A stretch of DNA of 64,000 bases from Macrothele yani. Taxonomy: Eukaryota; Arthropoda; Arachnida; Araneae; Macrothelidae. Of this stretch, positions 43,277 through 53,299 are shown in pieces; the stretch's first letter is position 1, and every line of letters begins with the position of its first letter. The translations under genes and the position numbers were made by a program. Below the pieces are notes generated by a model. The model was not told the origin of the DNA and made no database searches. It worked only from the letters and a program-made list of their open reading frames with translations. The stretch is taken from the NCBI GenBank assembly GCA_039090855.1, contig CM076999.1, forward strand, positions 116,807,072 through 116,871,071, in the 5' to 3' direction.

Positions 43277-44206
43277 CACGGTCGAGTCACATCATTGTGA
43301 CTCTCAGTTAATATCCAGAGTTGCCGCCGTGTGCAGGGCGGACAGCAGATAGACGGGCTGGGAGTGACTCAATAATGTGCTGGAAGCTGTTCACAGGCAT
43401 GTGAAGCTGCTGGAGGGTGCGTGGTGGAGGATCCATAGAGCGAACATGATCGAGGTGGTCCCACAGATGCTCAATCGGGTTTAAGTCTGGGGAATTAGAG
43501 GGCCAGGAAAGTTTTTTGAAGTCTTCATCGTGCTCTTCCAACCACTCTCGGACATTTCTAGCTGTGTGACACACCGTATTTTCGTGCTAGAAGACCCCAT
43601 CCGCCCCAGGGATGACAATCAGCATGAATGGGTGCACGTGGTCTGCAAGGATGGATTCATAACGAATGCAGTCCATAGTGCCTTCCACAGGTATGAGTGG
43701 ACCCAGAGAATGCCACGAAACATTCCCCAGACCATAACTGGCCCCATCAGCTTATGTTCTTCCTGCAATGGTTGAAGATTGTTTGTTCTTCCATCCGTTC
43801 GATGAAGCAGAAAACGTGACATCGGAGAAGGCAATCCTTTGCCAATCAGCTGAGGTCCAATTCCGATACTGCCATGCAAATATAAGCCTTTTCTGCATAT
43901 GAACTTTCATTAGCATAGGTGCAGTGACCATCCATCTGCATCGGAGCCCCATACGCAGCAAGGTTCACTGAAATGTCGTTTTAGACACACTTCTGGTTGA
44001 CCCCTGGTTCATTCGGCCAGTGAGTTGCTCCACTGTAGCAGATCGATCGGCCCGCATGCACCTTCGAAGCCGAAGTTCGCCTCTCACATCAATATTGATT
44101 GGTGCTCAGCAGTTCCTACGTCCCTTATTTGCAATGGTGCCATTTCTCCAATCACGATACACTTTAACCATAGCAGCACGCTAACAGTTCACAAACTGCG
44201 CTGTTT
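43277..44206 (-). pseudogene. Tc1-type element, 5'-truncated and broken
   Basis: The left inverted repeat CGGTCGAGTCACATCATTGT at 43279 matches that of the copy at 50466-51635. On the minus strand: GLRCRWMVTAPMLMKVHMQK, WQRIAFSDVTFSASSNGW (first Asp), MVWGMFRGILWVHSYLW, CHTARNVREWLEEHDEDFKK and NSPDLNPIEHLWDHLDHV (Glu). The second Asp text (QQDNA) is disrupted near 43575. The 5' terminus is missing beyond about 44206. Several frame changes. Confidence 0.85.
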
Positions 44207-45007
44207 AATACCTTCCTCTTCCTTAACTCCCTTCCCTCAAGCCAGCGACCTTGTCTAGCATTTCTCTCCTCCAAAGCAGTCATGTCAGCCACGTCATGCT
44301 GTATCACTGTCCCGGGATAGGCTTGGAGCACTGGTGTTACTTTAGCAGGGCCGGCTGGACCATAGGAATACCCAAGACGGTCATCCCGGGCCCCGCAGTT
44401 TATAAAGTAAAAACAAATTATTTTTGCTAGAATTTTCTATATTTATTGCTATTTTTATAAAGTTTTGGGGCGTGAGGCCCTTAAAAATGTATTTTTATTA
44501 TGGTCTTTTTTTCAGTTTATAATCCTCCCCTCCTAAACTTTTTTAAACCTTAAACTTTTCCACATTCATGAAATAAGAAATTAAATTTCGTCACATTTTG
44601 TGACTTCCTATTATGTGCTCAACCATTTGTGTGTAAACCGGGTACTGAAATTTAAAAAAATAAAAAGAACGATATAAAAGTTGTATTTGGGCTGTATATG
44701 GAAGCCAATCGTTCAGTGACCTTGAAAACAGTAATGCAAAAAAAAAAAAAAAAAAAAAAGGAATTTTTATACATGAGCGCTTATAAAAGGTTAAAAAAAA
44801 GCCATTAATATGTCAGTTATTCCACCTGCATCAAAAATCAATCACTAAACATGTACCCGGGAAAAAAATGTATATATATACACTGCCGGAAAGTGAAAAA
44901 AGAACATCAAGAAGGAGACGTCTGATACCAACGAAATTTATACAGCATAATAACGGAATACAGAGGATAACGTGATCAAAACATTATGGCAAAATACAGC
45001 TGTATTT

Positions 45008-45230
45008 TTTTTTTTTTTTTTTATTGGAGGTTTAACGACCACCGTGAGCAACTCAATGGGCTATAAGCAGTCGCCCGTCCCTAATTTAGGGTCACTGGTT
45101 CCAGGGAAGGGAGAGAGCCAGTGCCGTAAGACGAACACAACATCCATGCCTGACCAGGATTCGAACCCGGACCCCTTACGGACGAATGATCAGAGGCCAG
45201 CGCCTTAGACCACTACGCCACCGGGGCGGC
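45008..45230 (-). mobile_element. tRNA-derived SINE inside the Tc1 element
   Basis: Complete minus-strand copy of the GGCGCTGGC variant. Exact 12-bp target duplication ACAGCTGTATTT lies at 44996-45007 and 45231-45242. Confidence 0.97.
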
Positions 45231-45373
45231 ACAGCTGTATTTGCTGGTAAACTGAAAAATAACATTTCCATGTAACATGGTTAGTACGAGGTTGAACCAC
45301 CATGAACTGCGTCACACTGTGCGATTCTGGCATGGAGTCTGTCGTACAGATGTTGGATGTAAGTTTGGGCTAT

Positions 45374-46390
45374 TCAGTTCCAAGCATCCTCAACCTGGAC
45401 GCGTAAATCGGGGATGGTCGTGGCTGGCCGTGGACACCGGATAAGTCGTTTTCCCACAAAATCCCACACGTGCTCAATGGGGGAGAAATCCGGTGAACGT
45501 CCAGGCCATGGAAGTTGTCTCACACCCTGAAGTGCATGTTGCGTTGCACGTGCCATGTGTGGGCGTGCGTTATCTTGCTGGAAAACAACACGATGGACCG
45601 ACCTTACAAATGGCACAACAACGGGCTGAATGATGTTGTTGATGTAGGAGGTGCTGTTTAACGTACCCGGTACAAACACTAGTTGTGTACGGGAGTGATA
45701 GCTAATCGCTCCCCACACCAGGAGACCAGGTGTAGGCCCTGTGTGTCGCTGGCGGATGCAAGAAGGGTGGAGACGTACCCGGTACAAACACTAGTTGTGT
45801 ACGGGAGTGATAGCTAATCGCTCCCCACACCAGGAGACCAGGTGTAGGCCCTGTGTGTCGCTGGCGGATGCAAGAAGGGTGGAGACGCTCCCCTGTGCGT
45901 CTGCGAACACGTATACGGCCATCGGAGGCTCCCAAGCAGAATCTGCTTTCATCGCTGAACACGACAGATCTCCATTGCGTTCTCCAGTGCAGACGTTGGC
46001 GGCACCACTGCAGCCGTTCCTGACGGTGGGCTGGAGTCAGAGGTACACATGCCAGAGGCACACGTGCACGTAGTCCTGCATCCAGTAGACGGTTGCGGAT
46101 TGTTCGCACAGTCACCTCAGGTGCAACGGCAGCTCGGATTTGCGTCGCAGTGGATGTTCTGCTTGACAACGCAGCCCTTCTTATGCTTCGTTTGGTCCGC
46201 TCATCAGTCCGTCTATGACTCCCGGTTCCACGTCTTCTCGTGTGGGAATCGTACCACCACCGATACTTCCGTCCAATTCGCTCCGCGATACGAACACCCG
46301 GCCTCGCGGAGTCCGACTAGACGACCTCGCTCAAAGTCCGATAACTGCTGAAATCGTACACGTCTTCCATGTCCAGGCATTGCAGCTTCT
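45374..46390 (-). pseudogene. Tc1 transposase (DD34E), broken by a 112-bp duplication
   Basis: Starts MPGHGRRVRFQQLSDFERGR near 46383. It continues with VRTIRNRLLDAGLRARVPLA (second HTH), SVVFSDESRFCLGASDGRIR (first Asp), LLVWGAISYHSRTQLVFVPG, VFQQDNARPHMARATQHALQ (second Asp) and GRSPDFSPIEHVWDFVGKRL (Glu), ending near 45374. Nearly the whole protein is present. The 112-bp repeat at 45661-45884 throws the frame, and a further change lies near 46200. It is one of the best preserved transposases here. Confidence 0.92.
45661..45884. repeat. 112-bp tandem duplication
   Basis: 45661-45772 and 45773-45884 are essentially identical; both begin ACGTACCCGGTACAAACACT. Confidence 0.96.
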
Positions 46391-46623
46391 TCAGGGTCTT
46401 CGCACGTGTCCGCACGTCGACGATTGATTACATTCACTTCGCCGTACTCCTTAAATACCACCGACGATAATTTGCATATTATGCTGTGCTGTGGCGTAAG
46501 CGCTCACCGGTTGGTCCCGAAATTAAAAACACACCTACGTAAACTCGACCCCATTAACATATGTAAATTTCATGATCGTCCGCCAATTCCTTCTTGGTGT
46601 TATTTTTTCACTTTCCGGCAGTG

Positions 46624-46826
46624 TATATATATATATAAATGAATTTATTTCAAAGGGATCCTTATTATTCAATACGCAAAAATGTTTACTTTAGGAAAAT
46701 ATTCGCTTCGAAGATTAGTTAAAGCTATCTTTTTATGATTTTGTGGGAAAGTTTTTATAAAAAACACAATGCAACCTAAAACACCTTCTCACCAGAAAGA
46801 AAATCGTAGATTTTAGCAGTTTTTAC
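46624..46826. other. No gene seen
   Basis: TA-repeat edge followed by AT-rich DNA. Confidence 0.5.
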
Positions 46827-46938
46827 TCTCTCTCTCTGTCTTTGTCCGTCTGTGTGTTACTCTGTCTGTCTGTCTCTCTCTGTCTTTCTCTCTGTCTGTA
46901 AGTCTCTCTGTTTGTCTCTCTATCTCTGTCAGTCTATC

Positions 46939-46972
<34 letters not shown>

Positions 46973-47095
46973 AGTCTGTCTATCTCTCTCTCTCTCTCCC
47001 TATCTCTGTATGTCTGTCTATCTTTGTCTTTCTCTTTCTCTCTCTTTCTCTCTCTCTCTCTCTCTGTCTATCTCTCTGTCTGCCTCTCTCTCTCT
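46827..47095. repeat. Pyrimidine-rich (TC/TCTG)n tract
   Basis: About 270 bp of nearly pure pyrimidine on the plus strand with interspersed G; open frames through it are artefacts. Confidence 0.95.
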
Positions 47096-47160
47096 TTGAA
47101 TTTTCAATCCATATCATGGTCTTTTTCTTAAACTCACAGTAAATTGAAATAATGATAACT

Positions 47161-47348
47161 GCCGACCCGGTGGCGCAGTGGTCTAAGCGATGGCTTCTTA
47201 TCATCCGTCTGTGGTGGGTCCGGGTTCGAATCCCGGTGAGGCATGGTTGTTGTGTTTTGTCTTACGGCGCTGGCTCTCCCCTCCCCTAGAGCTGGTGGCC
47301 CTAAATTAGGGACGGGCGACTGCTTATAGCTCATGGCGGTCAAAAAAA
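47161..47348 (+). mobile_element. tRNA-derived SINE with shortened 3' body
   Basis: Head and body are present up to GACTGCTTATAGCTCATGG, then a deletion removes the last part of the body before GGTCAAAAAAA. A target duplication is unclear. Confidence 0.9.
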
Positions 47349-47493
47349 GATAATCATTTTTCTTTATGAGAGTTTTCATGTATTTTCATTTTTCAGGTAA
47401 CGGTTTCATTAAACTATGAGATTTATTTTCGAGGGTCCACTAAGAAATTTCGTCTTGGGCCCCGCAAAAGTTCAATCCGGCAATGAGCTTTAG

Positions 47494-48239
47494 ACTCCAG
47501 TTTTCGTGTTAGAATTCCATACTTAGCAGCACAAACAAACAGCAGAGCAATTAGGAATGATCTCCCTCAGTAAATTCCTATCCACCCTCCTCATTCGTCC
47601 CGAGCCATACTAACTCGAAAAAATTCGTAAACTAAGGATTTGGAAGAGACCATAACCAGGGGTGGATTGTCCCACCGGGATATTTCCCGGTAGACAACTC
47701 TAGAAGTGGCCCACTGTTTTTCGCATGTCCCGCTTTACTTTTTGTCTGGATTGTTTGGAAAGAGCGAATAATTGTTTGGCACATGTGAATAAGAATCATT
47801 AACTTCATTTCAGCTTTGCATTATAGATCTCAAAAACGTTATTGTCTTAAAAAGAATTGGCGTTTCGTTCTCTAAAGTGACAAAGCAAAATTCTCTCTAC
47901 TTCAGTGAAAAATTGGCCGCTGGACCAAGCATATTTTATTAAATAAATTGACCTAACTGCGGTTAAGCATGTGTCGTTGAACTCAGAACCAAAGGGACAT
48001 TGGTTGACCCTAGCCTCCTTGTGTAGTCTTAAAAGAGACACTAAGTAATTAGAGTTTTGATGATAAATCATCCCTACACTCTTTTCCAACTGCAGGCAGA
48101 TCACAAAGCGATTCTTCGGCAGAAATGTTCCGCAATCTGTGTCCCACCCAGACTTATCTTCAAAGAAACAACGATTTACCGCCACTGGTTCATGAGTCAA
48201 AATAATGGATACACTTAAAAAATGCGTCTAAGAAGTACA
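47494..48239. repeat. Terminus of a hAT-like element (left-facing) plus spacer
   Basis: At 47650 CAGGGGTGGATTGTCCCACC and GGGATATTTCCCGGT match, inverted, the end at 43130-43232. No transposase text was recognised between 47760 and 48240. Confidence 0.45.
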
Positions 48240-48339
48240 TCTGATTATATTTTTCCTTACTGAAAATTGGTTGGTCAAAACTATTTAAAAGAAGAAAAAA
48301 TTTCATCAATCTCAAGTGGAATGTGAGACTCCAATCGCT

Positions 48340-48411
48340 GCCCTGTGGCCCAATGGATAAGGCATCGGTCTCCTACACCGGGGATTGCGGGTTCGAGTCC
48401 CGCCGAGGGTA
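48340..48411 (+). tRNA. tRNA-Arg(CCT)
   Basis: GCCCTGTGGCCCAATGGATA (A box) to GGTTCGAGTCCC (B box) and GAGGGTA. The anticodon arm TCGGT-CTCCTAC-ACCGG gives anticodon CCT. It follows the eukaryotic tRNA-Arg(CCT) pattern. Two mismatches near the base of the acceptor stem weaken it. A T-rich stretch (TTTCTTTT) about 15 bp downstream could end polymerase III transcription. Confidence 0.75.
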
Positions 48412-48511
48412 GACAAGAGTTTCTTTTCATTACTGAATATTAGATTGTCAAAACTGTTTAAAACAAGAAAATTGGCATCAAAATCAAGTGGGGTGTGAAA
48501 CCTCGCCCATA

Positions 48512-48584
48512 GCTCTCGTGGCCAAATGGATAAGGCATTGGTTTCCTAAACCGGGGATTGCGGATCCGAGTCCCACCGAGGCTA
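48512..48584 (+). tRNA. tRNA-Arg(CCT)-like, second unit
   Basis: Same layout: GCTCTCGTGGCCAAATGGAT, loop TTCCTAA (CCT) and GAGGCTA end. The B box reads GGATCCGAGTCC, so transcription may be impaired. About 95 bp of flank (CTTACTGAACATTAGA-like) is shared with the neighbouring units, with a spacing of 172 bp. Confidence 0.6.
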
Positions 48585-48683
48585 CACAAGATTTTCTTTT
48601 TTCTTACTGAACATTAGATGGTCAAAACTACTTGAAGAAGAAAGTTGTCATCAATCGCAAGTGGTATGTGAGATCTTAGCCGG

Positions 48684-49686
48684 CACCCTCGTGGCCAAAT
48701 AGATATGGCATTGGTCTCCTAAATCGGGGATCGTGGCCAGATGGATAAGGCATTGGTCTCCTAAATCGGGGATCGTGGCCAAATGGATAAGGCATTGGTC
48801 TCCTAAATCGGGGATCGTGGCCAGATGGATAAGGCATTGGTCTCCTAAATCGGGGATCGTGGCCAAATTGATAAGGCATTGGTCTCCTAAATCGGGGATC
48901 GTGGCCAGATGGATAAGGCATTGGTCTCCTAAATCGGGGATCGTGGCCAGATGGATAAGGCATTGGTCTCCTAAATCGGGGATCGTGGCCAAATGGATAA
49001 GGCATTGGTCTCCTAAATCGGGGATCGTGGCCAGATGGATAAGGCATTGGTCTCCTAAATCGGGGATCGTGGCCAAATGGATAAGGCATTGGTCTCTTAA
49101 ATCGGGGATCGTGGCCAGATGGATAAGGCATTGGTCTCCTAAATCGGGGATCGTGGCCAGATGGATAAGGCATTGGTCTCCTAAATCGGTGATCGTGGCG
49201 TGGCCAGACGGATAAGGCATTGGTGTCCTAAATCGGGGATCGTGGCCAAATGGATAAGGCATTGGTCTCCTAAATCGGGGATCGTGGCCAGATGGATAAG
49301 GCATTGGTCTCCTAAATCGGGGATCGTGGCCAAATGGATAAGGCATTGGTCTCCTAAATCGGGGATCGTGGCCAAATGGATAAGGCATTGGTCTCCTAAA
49401 TCGGGTCTCGTGGCCAAATGGATAAGGCATTGGTCTCCTAAATCGGGGATCGTGGCCAAATGGATAAGGCATTGGTCTCCTAAATCGGGGATCGTGGCCA
49501 AATGGATAAGGCATTGCTCTCCTAAATTGGGTCTCGTGGCCAAATGGATAAGGCATTGGTCTCCTAAATCGGGGATCGTGGCCAAATGGATAAGGCATTC
49601 GTGTCCTAAATCGGGGATCGTGGCCAGAAGGATAAGGCATTGGTCTCCTAAATCGGGGATTGTGAGTGTGAGTCCCGCCGAGGGTA
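48684..49686 (+). tRNA. tRNA-Arg(CCT)-like unit with expanded 5' part
   Basis: Begins as a tRNA (CACCCTCGTGGCCAAATAGA) and ends as one (ATTGTGAGTGTGAGTCCCGC then CGAGGGTA). Between them the segment from the acceptor base through the anticodon arm is repeated 23 times. Only one, weak, B-box-like sequence is present, at the far end. It is flanked by the same conserved sequence as the other units. Confidence 0.7.
48689..49660. repeat. 42-bp minisatellite made of the tRNA-Arg 5' part, 23 units
   Basis: Each unit reads TCGTGGCCARATGGATAAGG then CATTGGTCTCCTAAATCGGG and GA: D arm plus anticodon arm with anticodon CCT. 972 bp equals 23 units of 42 plus one 6-bp insertion (GTGGCG near 49195). A few units differ (GGTCTCGTGG at 49405 and 49530). 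Because 42 is a multiple of three, open frames of up to 329 codons run through on both strands; these are artefacts. Confidence 0.97.
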
Positions 49687-49786
49687 GATAAGAGTTTCTT
49701 TTTCCTTACTGAACATTAGAAGGTCAAAACTATTTAAAGAAGAAAATTGTAATCAATCTCTAGTGGGATATAAAGTCTCAACCGTC

Positions 49787-49858
49787 GTCCTCGTGGCCAG
49801 ATGGATAAGGCATTGGTGTTCCGAACTGGGGATTGCGGGTTCGAATCACCCTGAGGGG
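49787..49858 (+). tRNA. tRNA-Arg-derived unit, anticodon changed
   Basis: Head TCCTCGTGGCCAGATGGATA, B box GGTTCGAATCAC. The anticodon loop is GTTCCGA, which would read TCC. Probably a pseudogene. Confidence 0.5.
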
Positions 49859-49959
49859 TTCGTCAGAGTTCATTTTTCTTACTGAACATTAGATGGTAAA
49901 AATTGCTTAAAGAAGAAAATTGGCATCAATCTCAAGTGGGATGTGAGCCCTCAGTCGTC

Positions 49960-50031
49960 GTCCTCGTGGCCAAATGGATAATGCATCGGTCTGCTAAACC
50001 AAGTTTAGCGGATTCGAGTTTACGCATGATT
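49960..50031 (+). pseudogene. Degenerate tRNA-Arg-derived unit
   Basis: The D arm is preserved (TCGTGGCCAAATGGATAATG). The anticodon loop is CTGCTAA, and the T arm is eroded (GGATTCGAGTTTACGC). Unit spacing is 173 bp from the preceding one. Confidence 0.5.
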
Positions 50032-50037
50032 TTTTGC

Positions 50038-50110
50038 CGCCTTCGTGGCCTAATGTATAAAGCATCATTCTCCTAAACCGGGGGGGGGGTGTTCCAGTCC
50101 CGCTGGGGGG
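50038..50110 (+). pseudogene. Degenerate tRNA-Arg-derived unit, last of the cluster
   Basis: CTTCGTGGCCTAATGTATAA, loop CTCCTAA (CCT), then a G-run and GTTCCAGTCCC. The shared flank is missing before it. Confidence 0.5.
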
Positions 50111-50465
50111 TTTCCTGGCCATTGCCTGCGGTTACGCATAAAATCATTGAAAAGGAAAATATTGAACGGAGAATACTTTCTAAGCCAGTGTTTTGGAAAC
50201 TACGAATGGAAGTAAATGAAATCTCTACGTAGCGAATAGCGATAAAACGGAAGGACTTTTTCTGGAAGTTTCCGTTTGTTTGTTAAGCCAAGGAATTGAG
50301 TGAAACTTTCTAATACACAAAGTTTGCTGCAAAGTTTGGACTCCACTGCTATGTGTTAGACTACAGAAACTCAGATAAAAACAGTTTTGGGGCACTCGCA
50401 TGAGTTCGCCCTCCACCATACACAGTGATGTATCACGTGTGTGCAAAAGTTCCGCCTTTTGTTTA
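50111..50465. other. No gene seen
   Basis: Spacer between the tRNA cluster and the next Tc1; the 73-codon minus-strand frame shows no family pattern. Confidence 0.45.
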
Positions 50466-51635
50466 CACAGTCAAGTCGCATTATTGTGACCACCTTCTAC
50501 TTTTGACGTCATCAGCATGTAGCCAATGAAAGAAGGCCCAATGTAGTGAGCTAGCTTAGAGGGTATACTTATAAGGTGTGCTGTAGGCATTCTGAAAACA
50601 CATCACTCGTTGCTGTCATGGATAAAAGGAGCGATTTATCGAATTTGTAAAAAGGGTTGATTATCGGCATTCCGGCCAAGGATGACAGTATTTCTGAAAC
50701 AGCGTAGTTTGTGAACATTTCGCGTGCAGCTGTGTTTAAAGTGTATCGTGATTGGAGAAATGGCACCATTGCGAATAAGCGATGTAGAAACTGAAGCACT
50801 ACCTGCATTGATGTGAGAGGTGAACGTCGGCTTCGAAGGTGCGTGAGAGCCGATCGAAACGCTACAGTGGAGAAACTCACTGGTCGAATGCAGCAGGGGG
50901 CAACCGGAAGTGTGTCCAAAACGACAATTCAGCGAATCCTGCGGCGTATGGGGCTCCGATGCAGACGGATGGTCACTGCACTTATGCCAACGAAGGTGCA
51001 GCGGCAGAAAAGGCATACATTTGCACGGCAGTGTCGGAATTGGACCTCCGCTGATTGGCAAAGGATTGCCTTCTCCCATGTCACGTTTTCTGCTTCATCG
51101 GGGAACAAACGATCTTCAACCATTGCTGGCAGAACACAAGCTGGTGGGGGCGGCGTTATGGTCTGGGGAATGTTTTCGTGGCAACATACCCACTCATACC
51201 TGTGGATGGGACAATGTACCGAATTCGTTATGAATCCATCCTTTCAGACCACGTACACCCCCATACATGCTGATTGTCTTCCCTGGGGCGGATGGGATCT
51301 TCCATCACGACAATGCGACGTGTCACATATAGCTAAAAATGTTCGAGAGTGGTTGGAAGAGCACGATGAAGACTTCAAAGTATTTCCCTGGCCCTCTAAT
51401 TCCCCAGACTTAAACCCAATTGAGTATCTGTGGGACCACCTCGATCGTGTTATTCGCTCTATGGATCCTCCACCATGCACCCTCAGATGCACTGCAGTAA
51501 TCATAGCTCCACATACCTGTGCACACCTTCCAGCACCTTATTGAATCACTCCCAGCCCGTCTAGCTGCTGTCTGCGCTGCACACAGCGGTTACTCTGGAT
51601 AATAGCTGGTGGTCACATTAATGTGACTCGACCGT
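50466..51635 (+). mobile_element. Tc1-type element, near full length
   Basis: The ends CACAGTCAAGTCGCATTATT and the complement of ATTAATGTGACTCGACCGT are inverted repeats; TA lies next to both. Same family as 43277-44206. Confidence 0.92.
50619..51544 (+). pseudogene. Tc1 transposase (DD34E), inactivated
   Basis: From MDKRSDLSNL near 50619, with stops at about 50648 and 50702, to a long open stretch from 50813. Visible are GSVSKTTIQRILRRMGLRCR (HTH), WQRIAFSHVTFSAS (first catalytic Asp replaced by His), MVWGMFSWQHTHSYLW, SHIAKNVREWLEEHDEDFKV and NSPDLNPIEYLWDHLDRV (Glu). The second Asp is in RQCDVSHIA (QQDNA is usual). The C-terminus runs into altered text. Confidence 0.9.
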
Positions 51636-51859
51636 TAAGTAGGGAAGAAAAGCATTTTTAATAAATAATATCTTTATTCTTTTACATAATTGTCATTATT
51701 ATCTATGACCTCTTTTGCCATTTTACTGGTAGTGATTGAACTCCCCTTTTGTACAACTCCTCCGTTTTGGAGTCGTCAGTCTTGTAATGCAGTTTCAACA
51801 TCTTCAACTTCATCGAAGGTTTTTCCAGCGAAGTTGTTCTGAAGAGATCGAAAAAGGTA

Positions 51860-53299
51860 CACTTATTGTCATAAAAATCCGCGCACCAAGAAGTAGGCGT
51901 CGGATTAAAATGAGAATTTGGTAGAGAGATGGTACTTACCAAGGACAGAAGTGATTACAATATCACAGCAGCAGGACGATTTCCCGCGAACATACGGTAC
52001 ACGTTCCTGTAAGCGTTAGTACCGCGTCGGACCGCCTCGTGCTCGGACACATACAGTGATACAGTCCAGCGTGGTATTAAGGAGACGCCGTATGTTATCC
52101 TGGGACAGATTGGCTCACACTTCTTGCAACTGACGCTCTAAATTACCAACACTGGGACATGGAGAAAGCTGGAGTCCCATCTGGTCCCATGGGACCAGAT
52201 GCACATGCTCGATGGGCGAGAGATCAGGCGATCTAGAAGGCTACGGAAGCGTTGAAGCATGACGTAGACAGTCCTAGGAAACCCGAGCTGCGTGCGGGCG
52301 GGCGTTATCTTATTGGAAAATAGTTCCGGGCCGCATCGTTAGGAAAGGCAGCACATGGGGCCGCAGGATATCCTGTCCGTAACGCTGGGCTGTCAACGTC
52401 TCTCCAATTAGTGCGAGGGAAGTCCGGCTGTCATACACGATGGCTCCCCAGGCCATCACGCCGGCAGTTCGGGACGTGTGCCGCTGTATAGTATGGTTGG
52501 GACTGTAGCGCTCATCTGCGGTCCTCCACACTCTGACACGGTGGTAGTCCGTTTCCATACAGAAGCGAGATTCGTCGGTGAACATTATACGTCGCCAATC
52601 CGTAGCATTAAACGTTGCTCGCTGCTAACACATCTGCAATCTACGCCGACGATGGTCAGGTGTTAATGGCAGAAAACGTAAAAACCGTCGAGAGTGCAGA
52701 TTCGCCTCTTCCAGCCGTCTGGAAAAGGTTTTGGCAGACACAGGAGTCCCTTGTCCAGCCGTCACATATCTCTGGAGATTGGACAAGGACGTTATTGCAT
52801 CTGGGCGTGCCGCTCTCACGATACCACGGTCTTCTCTGGCTGGTGGTGTGTCTGGGTCGTCCAGAGACAGTCCGCCATGTCTGAGTGCATTCCCGTGTCC
52901 ATTGCTCCCAACACAATCACACCGTACTGTCCGACCGGCCCAAATGGCGGTCGATTCAACGCGTCGGCCACCATACCTCTCTCATCCCAGTGCCACAGCC
53001 TCTTTCAAACTCCGTCAGTTTCCCGTACACACATCTACGGCGGCTCATCGGCATGTCTATTGCTCAGGAATCTCGGCTGACTCTTACCGTGCACTTCGGC
53101 ATGAATGTGGAGTCCCCTGCGTGGCGTCTTATAAACCCCAAGGATTTCGATTGCGGCGCCGGTCTCGGACGCGCGGGCATGCGGAATCGCTCGAAACTTT
53201 AATAATTTTCATGTCTGCCCTTCTCGCAGCTATTCGCCAAGGTTCGCATTAATCGCGCGTTGTTTTTTCTTGGTACGCTGATTTTTATGACAATGAGTG
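51860..53299 (-). mobile_element. Tc1-type element nested in the mariner
   Basis: The ends CACTTATTGTCATAAAAATC and the complement of GATTTTTATGACAATGAGTG are inverted repeats of about 30 bp. TA at 51858-51859 and 53300-53301 is the target duplication. Confidence 0.95.
52090..52920 (-). pseudogene. Tc1 transposase (DD34E), broken
   Basis: Minus-strand pieces: LSNLQRYVTAGQGTPVSAKT and FSRRLEEANLHSRRFLRFLP (HTH), MFTDESRFCMETDYHRVRVW (first Asp, 52575), GVMAWGAIVYDSRTSLALIG, a stop just before DNARPHAARVS (second Asp, 52310), and SRSPDLSPIEHV (Glu, 52230). The C-terminus is LLNTTLDCITVCV. Several frame changes. Confidence 0.88.

Larger units (their letters stand above)
44881..46623 (-). mobile_element. 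Tc1-type element in a (TA)n tract
   Basis: The ends CACTGCCGGAAAGTGAAAAA and the complement of TTTTTTCACTTTCCGGCAGTG are perfect inverted repeats of about 20 bp. Runs of TA flank both sides, the preferred target. A SINE (45008-45230) and a 112-bp tandem duplication lie inside. Confidence 0.95.
44346..47485. mobile_element. hAT-like composite frame (non-autonomous)
   Basis: The left end CAGGGCCGGCTGGACC and right end (complement CATTGCCGGATTGAAC) both have GCGGGGCCC a little further in. Flanks TACTTTAG (44338-44345) and AGCTTTAG (47486-47493) agree in six of eight positions. It contains a Tc1, SINEs and a pyrimidine-rich repeat. Confidence 0.5.

Noticed and set aside
46852..47142. Frame with long S/L/C repeats
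   Set aside because: Translation of a (TCTG)n/(TC)n low-complexity tract.
48651..49691. Open frames of up to 329 codons on both strands with PYPFGHDPRFRRPM- or WIRHWSPKSGIVA-type repeats
   Set aside because: They result from a 42-bp (14-codon) tandem repeat of tRNA sequence that happens to lack stops; all strands and several frames are open at once.
52694..53252. Plus-strand frames of 128 and 173 codons
   Set aside because: They are antisense to the Tc1 transposase of 51860-53299.
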